Below are positions 1 through 12,104 of a stretch of DNA of 64,000 bases, piece after piece. The notes beneath the pieces were generated by a model. The model was not told the DNA's origin, did no database searches, and saw only the letters and a program-made list of their open reading frames with translations. Location: positions 4,920,001-4,984,000 of the forward strand of contig JAWNZC010000314.1 in the NCBI GenBank assembly GCA_035771165.1, in the 5' to 3' direction. A program made the position numbers and the translations under genes. How positions within the stretch are numbered: the first letter of the stretch is position 1; each line of letters starts with the position of its first letter. Origin of the DNA: Paragorgia papillata. Its lineage: Eukaryota; Cnidaria; Anthozoa; Scleralcyonacea; Coralliidae.

Positions 1-770
1 CCATACCCTATCCCAGACTTAAGCTCAAAAATCAATACGCTTTACCGCTAGAGGTAAAAGAACCGTGTAATGTTTATACAATTGAACACATTTACATAAT
101 ATTGATATTAAAAAGATCGTTTTCTAAATGAATTAAACGTCCGAGTCGTTGCAGTTATTTACTAGTCTCCGCTGAACCACACATGGATTTGAAAAAGTTG
201 TAGTCCATCTGGTCGTGTGTCAGCGCGAGCGTGATCATCATCCATATATCTCACACCAAAATAGGCATACCCTATCCCAGACCCCGAAGCTCGGAAACCA
301 TACCTATACGAGTACCTCCCGCCGCCCCCCCCCCCCCCCCCCTCAAAAATAGAATACTAAAGAACAAATCGGACAGGAAAGATTTGGTGGAAACAGATAA
401 GATTATCAAAATCGAAAGCATGAATTATTTTAGAGCAAATATGCCGTCAAATTCCAATGAATCTCAAGATTTTTCGATTTTCTGGGTCACTTAACAAGAG
501 CCCAAACCCTAGTCAGAAACGGCTAAATAGTTTAGAATTTGAATTATTTTAGACGGAATTGAAAATGGCATTTTTATTATACGACTTTACCAGGTTTTTC
601 GAATAACTTCGCCTCTTTCAAACGTCGCTCTTCTCATGCACCGAATCTAATGCAAATCAGCTAAACAAAGCATTTAGTTCATCATTAGGTTTGGCGCATG
701 AGAAGAGCGACGTTTGAAAGTTGAAACAGGCCTCAATGTATAAATTAATCGTTTCTTTCATTATTGTTAG
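1..770. other. non-coding sequence, intron of upstream gene
   Basis: No exon is recognised here. The stretch holds a poly-C run near 329-342, a short repeated phrase (ATACCCTATCCCAGAC near 3 and 268) and one foldback element annotated separately. It is probably intron sequence of the EGF gene whose exon starts at 771. Confidence 0.5.
611..734. mobile_element. short foldback MITE
   Basis: The arm TTCAAACGTCGCTCTTCTCA near 617 is repeated as its reverse complement near 699-718, around a loop of about 55 bp. No coding capacity. It lies in an intron just upstream of an EGF exon. Confidence 0.6.
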
Positions 771-887
771 TGGACAAATGTGTGAAATGTCACCCGGATG
801 CAGACTGCATTGAAGGTGTTTGCAAGTGCAAAGAAGGCTTTGTAGGAAATGGTTATAACTGTATTGTGGAGATTACACCTACTAAAG
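771..887 (+). CDS. EGF gene 0 exon, EGF-like module
   Basis: 39 codons, phase 1-1, acceptor TTGTTAG, donor GGTATG. Six cysteines with CxxC at the start and CKC in the middle. The trailing residues after Cys6 (VEITPTK) are a linker. Confidence 0.8.
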
Positions 888-1288
888 GTATGGGTCATAC
901 AACGAAAAGTATTTCTTGATGGGTCTACCTTTCTTTAATTATCTGTTATTTGGTAAAGAGATCAGGTGGGATGCGTTGAGTTGAGTTGGGATGCGTTGAG
1001 TTGAGTTGGGATGAGATGGGATGAGGTGAGGCGATATGAGATGGGTGGGATGGGATGGGAGGGATGAGGTGAGATGAGATGAGATGGGATGAACTGAGAT
1101 GAGATGAGATGAGATGAGATGGAATGAGATGGGGTGAGGTGAGGTGAGGCGAGGCGAGATGAGATGGGATGGGATGGGATGAGATGAGATGAGATGAGAT
1201 GGAATGAGAAGAAAATGAGTGAGGGGGGAGACGAGATGAGATGAGGATGAGGATGAGATGAGGATGAGGGTGAGGGTGAGGATGAGGA

Positions 1289-1350
<62 letters not shown>

Positions 1351-1364
1351 AGGATGAGATGAGA

Positions 1365-1396
<32 letters not shown>

Positions 1397-2383
1397 AGGA
1401 TGAGATGAGGATGAGATGAGGGTGAGGGTGAGGGTGAGGATGAGGATGAGGATGAGGATGAGGATGAGGATGAGGATGAGGATGAGATGAGGATGAGATG
1501 AGGGTGAGGGTGAGGGTGAGGATGAGGATGAGATGAGGATGAGATGAGGATGAGGATGAGATGAGATGAGGATGAGATGAGGATGAGATGAGGATGAGAT
1601 GAGGATGAGGATGAGATGAGGGTGAGGATGAGGATGAGATGAGGATGAGATGAGGATGAGGATGAGATGAGCATGAGGATGAGCATGAGGATGAGGATGA
1701 GGGTGAGGCTCAATGAGGGTGAGGATGGGCGTGGGGGTGAGGATGAGGATGAGGGTGAGGGTGAGGGTGAGGATGATGGTGAGGGTGAGGGTGAGAGTGA
1801 GGATGATGGTGAGATGAGATGAGGATGAGGTAAGATGAGATGGAATGAGATGGGGTGAGGTGAGGTGGGATGAGATGGAATGAGATGAGGTGAGGTAAGA
1901 TGGGATGGAATGCAATGTGGTGAGGTGGAATGAGATGAGGTGGGTGGGATGAGATTGAATGAGATGAGGTGGGGTGGGATGAGATGGGGTTAGGTGGGAT
2001 GGGGTGGGATGGGATGGGTGAGTTGGGGTGAGTTGAGGTGAGTTGAGGTGAGACGAGATGAGATGGGATAGGATGGGACGAGATGGGATAGGACAGAATA
2101 GGATCGAATAGAATAGGATAGGATAAGGTTTTTGATATAGAAAAAGTGGTTAGAAATCATTTTGGATCGGTGTAACTTAACTCGCAAGTTAAAACTAGAT
2201 TCTAACTGTGACATAGGCTTAAGTATTTTTATATATCAACACTACAACATCTTCTTGTTTGTTTATTTATTTTTACCACAAATATAGATACATCTTGTTT
2301 CAAATGTCCTCCAATGACCGTTTGTAACTCGGGCGTTTGTCAATGTATACCAGGTTACGTCATGAGCAAGAGGAATTGCATTC
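771..2383 (+). CDS. EGF gene 0 (partial): C-terminal EGF-like exons
   Basis: Two + strand exons (771-887 and 2288-2383) each encode one six-cysteine EGF-like module. Both are phase 1-1 with AG acceptors and GT donors. The modules are of the short CxxC type (DKCVKC, SCFKCPP). The first closely resembles the last recognised modules of EGF gene 2 (31285 and 32597), with the shared phrase GNGY.C. I infer that this is the 3' part of another member of the same tandem family, with its 5' part to the left of the window. No stop-containing final exon is certain: read-through of the second exon would reach a TGA after about 18 more codons. Confidence 0.7.
960..2130. repeat. purine-rich GATGAG / GGGTGA microsatellite
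   Basis: About 1.15 kb of 5-6 bp units (GATGA, GGATGA, GGGTGA), G/A/T-only on the + strand. The GGGTGA block at about 1267-1430 has closely spaced GGG runs. The two long minus-strand ORFs here (Ser/His/Pro/Leu only) are repeat artefacts. It lies between the two gene 0 exons. Confidence 0.95.
2288..2383 (+). CDS. EGF gene 0 exon, short EGF-like module
   Basis: 32 codons, phase 1-1, acceptor AATATAG, donor CGTAAG. Six cysteines (SCFKC, CNSGVCQC and a final NC). This is the last exon recognised before gene 1. Confidence 0.75.
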
Positions 2384-2448
2384 GTAAGTTGATTGCGTTA
2401 ATTGTTATTGAGCGAGAAAATGTGCGAAACAATCTGTGACCTTTACTA

Positions 2449-2536
2449 TTGTTTGTGTTTGTGTTTGTGTTTGTGTTTGTGTTTGTGTTTGTGTTTGTGT
2501 TTGTGTTTGTGTTTGTGTTTGTGTTTGTGTTTGTAT
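2449..2536. repeat. (GTGTTT)n microsatellite
   Basis: About 14 uninterrupted hexamers. All three frames stay open, which creates spurious Cys/Leu, Val/Cys and Phe/Val ORFs. Confidence 0.95.
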
Positions 2537-2539
2537 TTT

Positions 2540-3400
2540 GGTTATACTTTTTTATACGCATTTACGTTTGTTTTGGTGCTCAAAAAAGAAGAGTTTTCAA
2601 GTATATTTTTTCGTCTTCGGAAAGGAACATTTTCCGTGGTCAACTTTTGTTCGTGTTATATTCGCGTTTCGTTTTTGTGTTTAATGCGTGCTCTTGGTTA
2701 TCTTTATAGTCATAGCTTTCTAGTGTAAAATATTAATAAATAGTTTTCTAACAGACCTTTTTTGCTCTATTAATTTAGCGTATCAAACATCTGGCTAAAA
2801 CAATGCACATATAAGGCTGTAAGACTAAAATCTACAAACACAGCTACTGGATTGGACTAGCACTAAATATCAGATATTATAAAGTTCAACTAATTACAAA
2901 TGTAAATTTTATAAATTCTCTAAGCTATGTGTTAACGTATAGTCAATTAATACAATAGTTTAATATAAACCTCAATAAAATATTCTAGTGTAAACTATAT
3001 GTATTTAAAATATAAGTAAAAAGTGACTATTACTGTAAAACTATATAATATATCAATCAATCTTTCTAATGAAATAAATTAATTTTAATAAAAAAACGTA
3101 ATACATTTAACATTTAACAGACACGTTGAAAGACCTACTATCTACCATAAACTAAAACACACGGCTCAACATTCGACTTCCTATAAAGTAATAACCAATC
3201 AGAACCAACCACTGGGAACAGCAACCAATCAAAAATCTACCAAAAACAACAAACCAATCAGACGCTCGGATCGAATATCACAACAAAATTCAAATAATAT
3301 ACACGAAGAACCCAAACTGACCGAGTTGAAAGCTGAAAACTTTTAAAAACTTAAATCCAGAGAACACAAATTCAAGCACATTATGCCTGGATTACAAATC
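2540..3400. other. AT-rich non-coding sequence
   Basis: No conserved coding signal or clear repeat structure seen. It lies between gene 0 and the next satellite block. Confidence 0.4.
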
Positions 3401-3404
3401 TTTA

Positions 3405-3822
3405 AATTATATATATATATAGATATATAGATATATAGATATTTATATCATCCCACCTCACCTCACCTCACCTCATCTCATCTCATCTCATTTCGTCTCA
3501 TCCCACCTCACCTCACCCCATCTCATTCCATCTCATCTCATCTCATCCTCATCTCATCTCATCTCATCTCATCTCATCTCATCTCATCCCATCTCATCCT
3601 CACCTCACCTCACCTCATCTCATCTCATCTCATCTCATTCCATCTCATCTCATCTCATCCTCATCTCATCTCATCTCATCTCATCTCATCTCATCCTCAT
3701 CTCATCTCATCTCATCTCATCTCATCTCATCTCATCTCATCCTCATCTCATCCTCATCCTCATCCTCATCTCATCTCATCTCATCTCATCTCATCTCATC
3801 TCATCTCATCCTCATCTCTCTA
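3405..3822. repeat. AT run followed by TCATC/CACCT microsatellite
   Basis: An (AT/AGAT) run at about 3408-3440 leads into about 370 bp of TCATC, CACCT and TCCTCA units. These are the reverse complement of the array at 960-2130, so the two form an inverted pair separated by about 1.3 kb. Confidence 0.9.
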
Positions 3823-3827
3823 TATAT

Positions 3828-4311
3828 ATTTAGCAATTATTCACCGAAGTGGAGGTGAATTGTGCTGGATAGTTCGCCGCAAGGTGAATATCTACACTAT
3901 TCACCGACATTGATGTGAATAATTGTTTTAGCATATACCTCCTAAATGAAATAAAAAGTTTAACATTCTTATATTTTTCGATATTTCCATACAAAAGCAA
4001 CAAGACACGGCCGCTAGCAACTTGGCGTACTCGATATTTGTCGACAAAACAGTTTTTACAACTTTTTAATAAATTGATGGCTAGAAAATTGTAAAGAAAT
4101 ATACCTGTGGACACTCTTCTACTTAATTTTGTTGACTTTTCTCGTTATTCTATCACATCAGCCTTGTACATCAACATAATCTCCTGCTTCTGTAAACAAA
4201 GTAAAACTGGCCGCCATTTTGTTTTGCCCGCAGGTGAATAGTGCATGATACCCCGAGCTAGAGGAACCAATCAGATTGCGTGAAAAGCACTATTCACCTG
4301 CGAGGTATATG

Positions 4312-4320
<9 letters not shown>
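3828..4320. mobile_element. MITE with TTCACC inverted motifs
   Basis: Bounded by palindromic GGTGAATA/TATTCACC motifs (ATTATTCACCG near 3836, CTATTCACCTGCG near 4292). It contains the phrase AACCAATCAGATTGCG, which recurs almost unchanged near 37437. Related sequence occurs at 26375-26670. Confidence 0.55.

Positions 4321-4366
<46 letters not shown>
4313..4366. repeat. (TA)n microsatellite
   Basis: About 26 TA dinucleotides directly after the MITE. Confidence 0.95.
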
Positions 4367-4369
<3 letters not shown>

Positions 4370-5008
4370 ACAAACAAAGTGTTGTTCGCGAAATGTCGAA
4401 AAGTGCTCAATACCGTAAAGATAGAGCGAATATAGTATAAGTGGGCTTACCTCAAATGTTGATGGTCGCTACTGTCAGTTTCAATCTGATCGTGAAACTC
4501 AGAGTAGTGACGAAAACATTCTAACTCTTTTACATATATATAATACGCTCTACCTCTAATGGTATAGAGCAAATGATATAATATATATAACACATTACTA
4601 GTCTACTCACTTGGCCTTAAAACAACTGTAAAACTGTATTCTAAAACAAGAATATGGTCTGATGAGTATTTATATAAGTTAAAAGCCACGGTTTCGGTTA
4701 TTATTCAACGGCAAAACCTCGTACTTTGCACTCGGTCGTTCACAGTCGAAAAATAACTTTTCCCTAAGCTTTTAACGGATATATAAAGTATTTATATTAT
4801 AAGTTATAATATAAACGTATCTGATTGAATTAACCGCTAGGACAGTCCCAAAATTGAAAACCACCAGTTTTGTTAATTTGACTTCCTTATGTTTTGATGG
4901 TCAATTTGTGTTTACTGGTTGTTCAATTGTCTAAAGGGTGCTACAATATTAATTCTTAATGTCACATCTCCTAAGTAATGGCGCCATAATCTATGCCGTT
5001 GGTTGACA

Positions 5009-5525
5009 ATGTTTGCTTATAATCTTATCCCAAAAACGTTTTTGGTTTTTATATTACTGATTATACTACAGACAGAAGGGAAACGAGTTAACCACAAATC
5101 GAAGAATGGGGAAAAGGATTATCAATCGCGTACTACATTACATGGATTAAAATTAAAGAAGCTCCATGGATTAAAACATAATAAAATTGAATTAGGACAT
5201 AGAAGACAGTATCTTACTCCTGTTAATGAACTCTCACAAACAGTCAGCCCACAGCAAGATGAAAATTCCCTTAGCCCAATAATTGCGCAGGATAACATCA
5301 ATCCCGGTCAGGACATTCCGAGTCAAGTACAAGACAGCTTTGTTAAACAAAATCTTCCCTTGGCTGGTCCGAGGTTAGCTCCTCAAGCGGTTCCTATAGA
5401 AATGGGAAAACCTTTGCTGATTCCTTTTTCTAAACCAGATATCCGTTTGGTTCCAAAATTATACCCATTGCGATACACGAAGAAACCAGATGTACATGTA
5501 GCGCATATCCACTTTGAACAAGGAG
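5009..5525 (+). CDS. EGF gene 1 exon 1: signal peptide and propeptide
   Basis: Signal peptide core is FLVFILLIIL. Dibasic HRR precedes Gln67; the gene 2 paralogue has RQKR before its own Gln67. The exon ends in PDVHVAHIHFE, shared in part with gene 2. Donor GGAGGTAAG, phase 1. Confidence 0.8.
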
Positions 5526-8500
5526 GTAAGATGGTGCAGTCCTCGCTCCTACTGAACTCAATCAAATTGTGTGTGTGTATTTTAGCTACTTTATTTCCAT
5601 GTCGGTTTTTCTCTTTTCGCAAAATCAACTCCGTAGTTTCCCCAGTTAACTCTACGAACCAGTTCCATCAAGGGATAAGGACCATTGAGTAATCAGCATC
5701 TAAATACTGTCTATATATGTTAACCTCGATAAATAGAGTTGCTTTGTATACAGTGCTGTGAGTAACTTCGTTACAAGTAACTAGTTGCAGTAACTAGTTA
5801 CATTTTTAAGTAACTGTAACTGAAACTAGTTACTTTTTCTGAAGAAGTAACTGTAACTATAACTAGTTACTTTTTGAAGAAGTAACTATAACTAGTTACT
5901 TTTTTAAAGAACTGTAACTAGTTACAATATTTGGTTCAAAAATGTGACTATAGTTACTGATATTCAGTTGAGGATGTCATTCTTTCTTGATAAAATGGTT
6001 TTGATATAATATTAAAGGTACATTATGTACACATTTGACTATTTCTGCTTAGTGACAACTATATTTAGGCATTTAGCTGTAAAAACATCATTATGGTACT
6101 GGCATATAAAAACCAGTAATTTCTGTGTTGATTCTAGTAACACGGACAAAGGAAAGTTACAAAATTTTTGAAGTAACTTTGTAACTGTAACTAGTTACTT
6201 TCTTTTCATTGTAACTTTTATCGGTAACTAGTTACTTTTCTAACGATGTAACTGTAACTGAAACTAGTTACAAAAATTATGTAACTTTTACAGCACTGAA
6301 TTGTATATACATAAAAAATACTCGGACAATTATATATCTATGATTCTAGTGGCACTGTGTTATGGTGCACCTTCTATTAGTCGCGGTCACCTGACAAAGT
6401 CGTGAAAAATTGGCAGTGTATACATACTGTCAATGACACCTCTATTGAAGTGTACATACGGTCAATGACACCTCTATTAAATGAACGCCTTCATTGAACA
6501 CCTCTAGGTCATTTTTTGTACACTCGTAAAGCTAATCTAGTAATCTCAAGTGTTGACACGAGAAATAAATTTCATATTTCCAAGCATTCGTGTATTGTTC
6601 TGTTTATTATATAAAAAATAGTCCTATTTCCCCACAAAAATAGAGCATTAAACTCTAATACGTTTCACGATAATCGACACATGTGAGATTATCATAAATA
6701 ATCACACATGTGAGGTTATCGTTTTTATTAGTGGCGGAAACATCAATAAAACTCTATTTTATATAAATATAAATATGTTTAATTAAAATATAAAATTTAA
6801 TTTGACAGCTTGTCAAAACTTTTATTAATTTGACTGTTGTCTTAATTGAGAATTTTCATCAGCCAATTGACTTAGTCAAGGGTGACTATAAATTATAATT
6901 CCTGCGATTATGTTTTACGTGCATGTTCAAAACGAAAAACGGTCAGCGTAAAGGTCTGTCGGCTCATTGTCTTAAGTACTTTTTACAGTTCTTCATTACT
7001 TACCATGCATCTAAACCATAAATCGGCCCAACGTTTATTATGATACTACATATCTGGTTTATTGTAGTTAATCCTTGCCAGAATGGCGGTATGGTAGTTC
7101 AATCTCCGGGTGGATATTCGTGCCTTTGTCGCAAAGCATATAGAGGGAAACATTGTCAAGGTAAATAGTTCCGGTACTGTAACATATTTTGTGTTTTTTG
7201 CTTGTTTTTATGTATATTTTTTTCTATTTTTTAATTTGCGTTGATTTTCTCTGTTCTACTCTTTTCTTATGTTTTGTCTTACCTTACCCTACCCTACCCA
7301 ACCCAACTTTGCATCATTTCCACCCCACTTCTCTTTCTTTCCATTCCTTCCCCTCCGTTCACTTCACTGTACTTCCCTTCACTTTCCTTCCCTTCTCTTT
7401 ACTTTCTTTCGTTTCACTTCACTCCAGTTCACTTTGCTTAACCATAGTCAATCGAGATATGGTCTGGAAACTCGGCAAACTTCAAAGCGCCTATAATGAG
7501 CTGTGATTTTATGTTGAACCGTACCTTACACCGTGCCTTACACCGTGCACATCCTTTGTTTTAGGTTTATTAATATTTAAATAGCACGGTTGAGTGATTG
7601 AACTGAAACGTTGCTATTGGACAATTCGTTCATTATACTAAAATACAATGTGTTCAGTGACCGTGCACCGTGCACAAAAATGCATAAAGGCGAACAAAAA
7701 GATAGACCAAAGACTTTAGCTGAGTTTCCAGACCATATCTCGATTGACTATGGCTTAACTTTACTTCACTCCACTCCACTCCATTCCACTTTCCTTCACT
7801 TCACTTCACTTCACTTCACTTCACTTCACTTCACTTCACTTCACTTCACTTTACTCTTTAGAGAAAGACAATTGTTTTCCTAACCCATGTCAAAATGGAG
7901 GAAATTGTATTGACCATGTGACTCACCTTCAGTGCGCATGTGCAAAAGGCTTCAAAGGCTTGAAATGCCAAGGTTAGTATTTGAAAAAATAGTAGAGAGG
8001 CAACCTAATCTTAAACTTTCTCTCTACGCTATTATATAATGTTTTGTTCATGCGTGCACGCTTCAGAATGTCTTAAGACGAGATAGATACACAAAGGCAT
8101 TAAACGCTGTAATATTTTGTTGGAAATAAGACCATACAAATAAAAGTATTATGACTCAGGTTTAAATTCGAACATAGTTAATCATGAGATTTTCCGATTT
8201 TAACTTTACGAAGTCACTGTTTAACTATTATATTAGGGCCATTTAAACGAGAGAAAATAAGTCGGCGCTTTATTAAGACGCGTCTTATCTAAGTTGGGGG
8301 AACACGCTCGTATAAACGGTCAATTTCTAATAAGTTGCGACTTATCTTGGACTAGCTTTAAACCCTTCTACTTCTTTTAGTCGTGACTTACTTTGGTCAC
8401 GAACAAATTGACCATTTATACGAGTGTGTTCGCGAAATAAGAAACATCTTAATTAAGTCGCGACATATTTTCTATACCGTTTAAATGGTTCTATTATTGC

Positions 8501-11500
8501 ACTAAATAACACAGACGTCCAATGAACCTTGTCTTATTTAAATTATTGTATTTGTTTTGGGGCCGCAGTAATTGGCATTAGCTGTTGTGGTTACTTATTC
8601 TATTGTCATAACTCTTTTACCGCCAGATTTCTCCCTTTTACCGCCAGATTTGAGATTTCTCCCTTTTACCGCCAGATTTCTCCCTTTTACGAGTACGTGT
8701 CGCATTCGCCAGAGTAAAATAGCAAAAATTCGATTTTGGTAAGATGTTAATGTCATAGCGCATTTTATTATTCACAGAATCCGATACGTGCGATAAAAAC
8801 CTTTGTAAAAACGGTGCAACGTGCTTGGACTTAGCAAGTGGACTACGATGTGTATGTCCAGTGGGGTACAAAGGAAAATTTTGCAATGGTAAGACGTGTG
8901 TAACTGTAAGTATGACAACAGTATTCCTTCTCCCCTTCTAGTTTCCCCAATTAGTTGTGCGAACTACTTCCATTTTTTCTAAGGGAGGGGGGAGGGCATT
9001 GGGATATCAGTATAAAAAATACTGTCATATATGTTACCCCCAAATTGTGTCACGTTACGTTATTTCACTTCACGTACCTCACCTCACGTCACTTTACTTT
9101 ACTTTACTTTACTTCACTTCACTTCACTTCACTTCACTTCACTTCACTTCACTTCACTTCACTTCACTTCACTTCACTTCACTTCACTTCACTTCCTTTC
9201 AAATCAGGGTACTGTCTTAAGGTGCTATTATACGATGCGATTTTTCTTGCAACTTGCAACAAATTTACCCATGAAAAAAAAAACGTTCAGCAACTTGCGA
9301 ACTTTGTTGCAGCAAAAAATAGAACCCATCCAACTTTTCTTGCAACTTGCAACACGGCAAAAATAACAAAATCGAAGTTGCTACGGGTGTTACACAGTGC
9401 GATTTTTTTTTAAAAATCGCATCGTGTAACAGTAGCTTAACCACATGGCAAGAGAGCAGTCTTGAATGTATGATAACAAAAATATTTCTGTTTTAGAATT
9501 TGATTTCTGTAATCCTAATCCGTGCAGGAATGGTGGGACGTGTACAGAGAAAAATATGGCAGCTGTATGTTTTTGCAAGAACAACTATAAAGGATCGCGC
9601 TGCGAAGGTAATAGGTGCAAAACTTTTACAAAAAGTAGTATTTCCTTTTTATCCTGCCAGAAGTAATATATCAAACACAAAAAAGCGTTCTTTACCACAG
9701 TATTCAAACATCTAGAAGCGAGTTGAAAAACGAAACAATAGCTGTGTTGTGTTTATAGATTAGTGTTTTGATACTGTGGCACAAAACCATTATGAGCGCT
9801 AGATATACCTTCTCAAAAAAATCTGCAACGTAGGAGAAAATTGAGCTTATATAAAGTCGTTTTGATTTGTAACAGTTTTTCTACCACAGTATCATTAAGT
9901 TTAACTGGATGTAAAAAGGTAGAGTGCTGTGTAGGAAGTGTTTTAGATAGAGCAGAGTGAGGCAGTGTACTACTTTTAAAGGGTTCTATTTTTTGCCTTG
10001 CCAAAAATTATCAATTTCCATCCTTTTCTCTTTCTTTCTAGCGGAAAAAGTTTGCCATCTTAGCACTTGTCGAAACAATGGTGTATGTCACGAAGAGAGG
10101 TCAAGCTTGCCGTGTGAATGCGCCCAAGGTTTCACGGGAACATACTGCACAGGTTATGTACCGATCAATTCGAAGCTTCAACATCGCACCCCCCAGGCAT
10201 AGCCCGGGAATTTGAACTTTTGAGTATGTGGTTGTTCAAATCTTCAACCCCCCTAGGTGAAAAATGTGTTCAAATGCCCTACTGTAACAACAAATTAAAA
10301 GGGCAAATGTCCGACCCCAGGGTCAAATTATGACAAAATACAAACTGGTAATATACTTTGTACTTAAGTAAATACTTAAGTAAGAGTAATTTGATTTTTA
10401 TGTTTTCCACCGCCATTGTATGCAAAGAAAATGGCCGTTCTGCTCAGCCACCAGTAATGGTGCTAGCCTGCGTGCAGGCATTCCACCTGGAAACGCGCGA
10501 GTTAAGACATGGAGACTTCCGGTTCAAATCCCCCCGTCTATCAAAGGAGGCGTCAAACGTCAAATTCCCTACGCCCCAGAGACTACTTAAAGTCAAATTC
10601 CCGGGGTATATGTCCCCGTGGGGGTGTTGAAGTTCCGAATTGACCGGCACATAAGTCTTATGCAATTGATGTTGGAATAAAAAATAATATTATACATACA
10701 ATTGTACACAATGCTTGTTTTTTTCTTTTAAACTTGAACTAGATCATGTCTGCAAGCCTAATCCTTGTTTAAATGGCGGTATTTGCTCTTTTCAAAAATC
10801 CGACATAGCCTCAACATGGTTAGCAACTTGCAAGTGCGCAATTAACTTTAAAGGCGAAAAATGTGAAAGTAGGTATCTTCGAGTTATTTACATGTATTAT
10901 GTTATCTGAAGTCCACAGGACTGGGCATTTAACAGTTTAAGTAACTATAAAACGTAAGAACAAACTTTTGAATTGAATTGAATTGAATTGAATTGAATTG
11001 AATTGAATTGAATTGAATTGAATTGTGGCGTGGAGTGGAGTGGAGAGGAGTGAAATGGAATGGAATGGAGTGGAGCGGAGTTGAATTGACTGGAGTGGCG
11101 TGAACTGGAGTGGAGTGGCGTGGAGTAGAGTGGAGTGGAGTGAAATGGAGTGAAGTGGAGTGAAGTAGAGTTGGGTGGGGTAAAGTGGAGTGCGGTGAAA
11201 TAGAGTAGAATGAAGTAGAGTGGAGTGAAGTTAAGTGCGGCGGTGCAGTGAAGTGAAGTGAAGTGAAGTGAAGTGAAGTGAAGTGAAGTGAAGCGAAGCG
11301 AAGTGAAGTGAAGTGAAGTGAAATGACGTGACGTGACGTGACGTGACGTGCAGTGAAGTGAAGTGAAATGAAGTGAAGTGAAGTGAAGTGAAGTAAAGTA
11401 AAGTGAAGTGAAGTACAGTGCAGTAGAGTGGAATGGAATGGAGTGGAGTGAAACATTACAATACTTAGTAATACATTTTAATGTAAAAACACTAAACGAT

Positions 11501-11869
11501 TATGTTTCCTTTTTTTAAGTCCCTAATCCATGTGCAGGCAATCCAAGTCCTTGTCAACATGGCGTCTGTTTTGACGCGTTCAGTAGTCGACACCTGGACG
11601 TGATTGCTGATCATTATATCTGTAATTGTCACAGAGGATACATGGGACCCAAATGTGACGGTAGTTTGTTAACGTTTACCTACTTTATATGAATATAGGA
11701 AGTAAATAAATAAATAATTATTAAACAATTATTTCTACTTTTGTATTTATTATTTTTATATCTATTCATTCATTCATTCATTCATTCACTCACTCATTCA
11801 TTCATTCATTCATTCATTCATTCATTCATTCATTCATTCATTCATTCATTCATTCATTCATTCATTCAT

Positions 11870-11908
<39 letters not shown>

Positions 11909-11952
11909 TTTTATCTATTTATTTTATCTACCTATCTATCTATTTATTTATT

Positions 11953-12027
<75 letters not shown>

Positions 12028-12069
12028 TCTATCTATTTATATGTTTATGTATTAATTAATTAATTTAAT

Positions 12070-12104
<35 letters not shown>

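Noticed and set aside
1267..1430. telomeric repeat
   Set aside because: The unit is GGGTGA, not TTAGGG, and it grades into GATGAG satellite.
946..1915. Two minus-strand ORFs of 255 and 317 aa
   Set aside because: They translate a 5-6 bp satellite (only Ser, His, Pro, Leu, Ile, Thr); overlapping frames are all open for the same reason.
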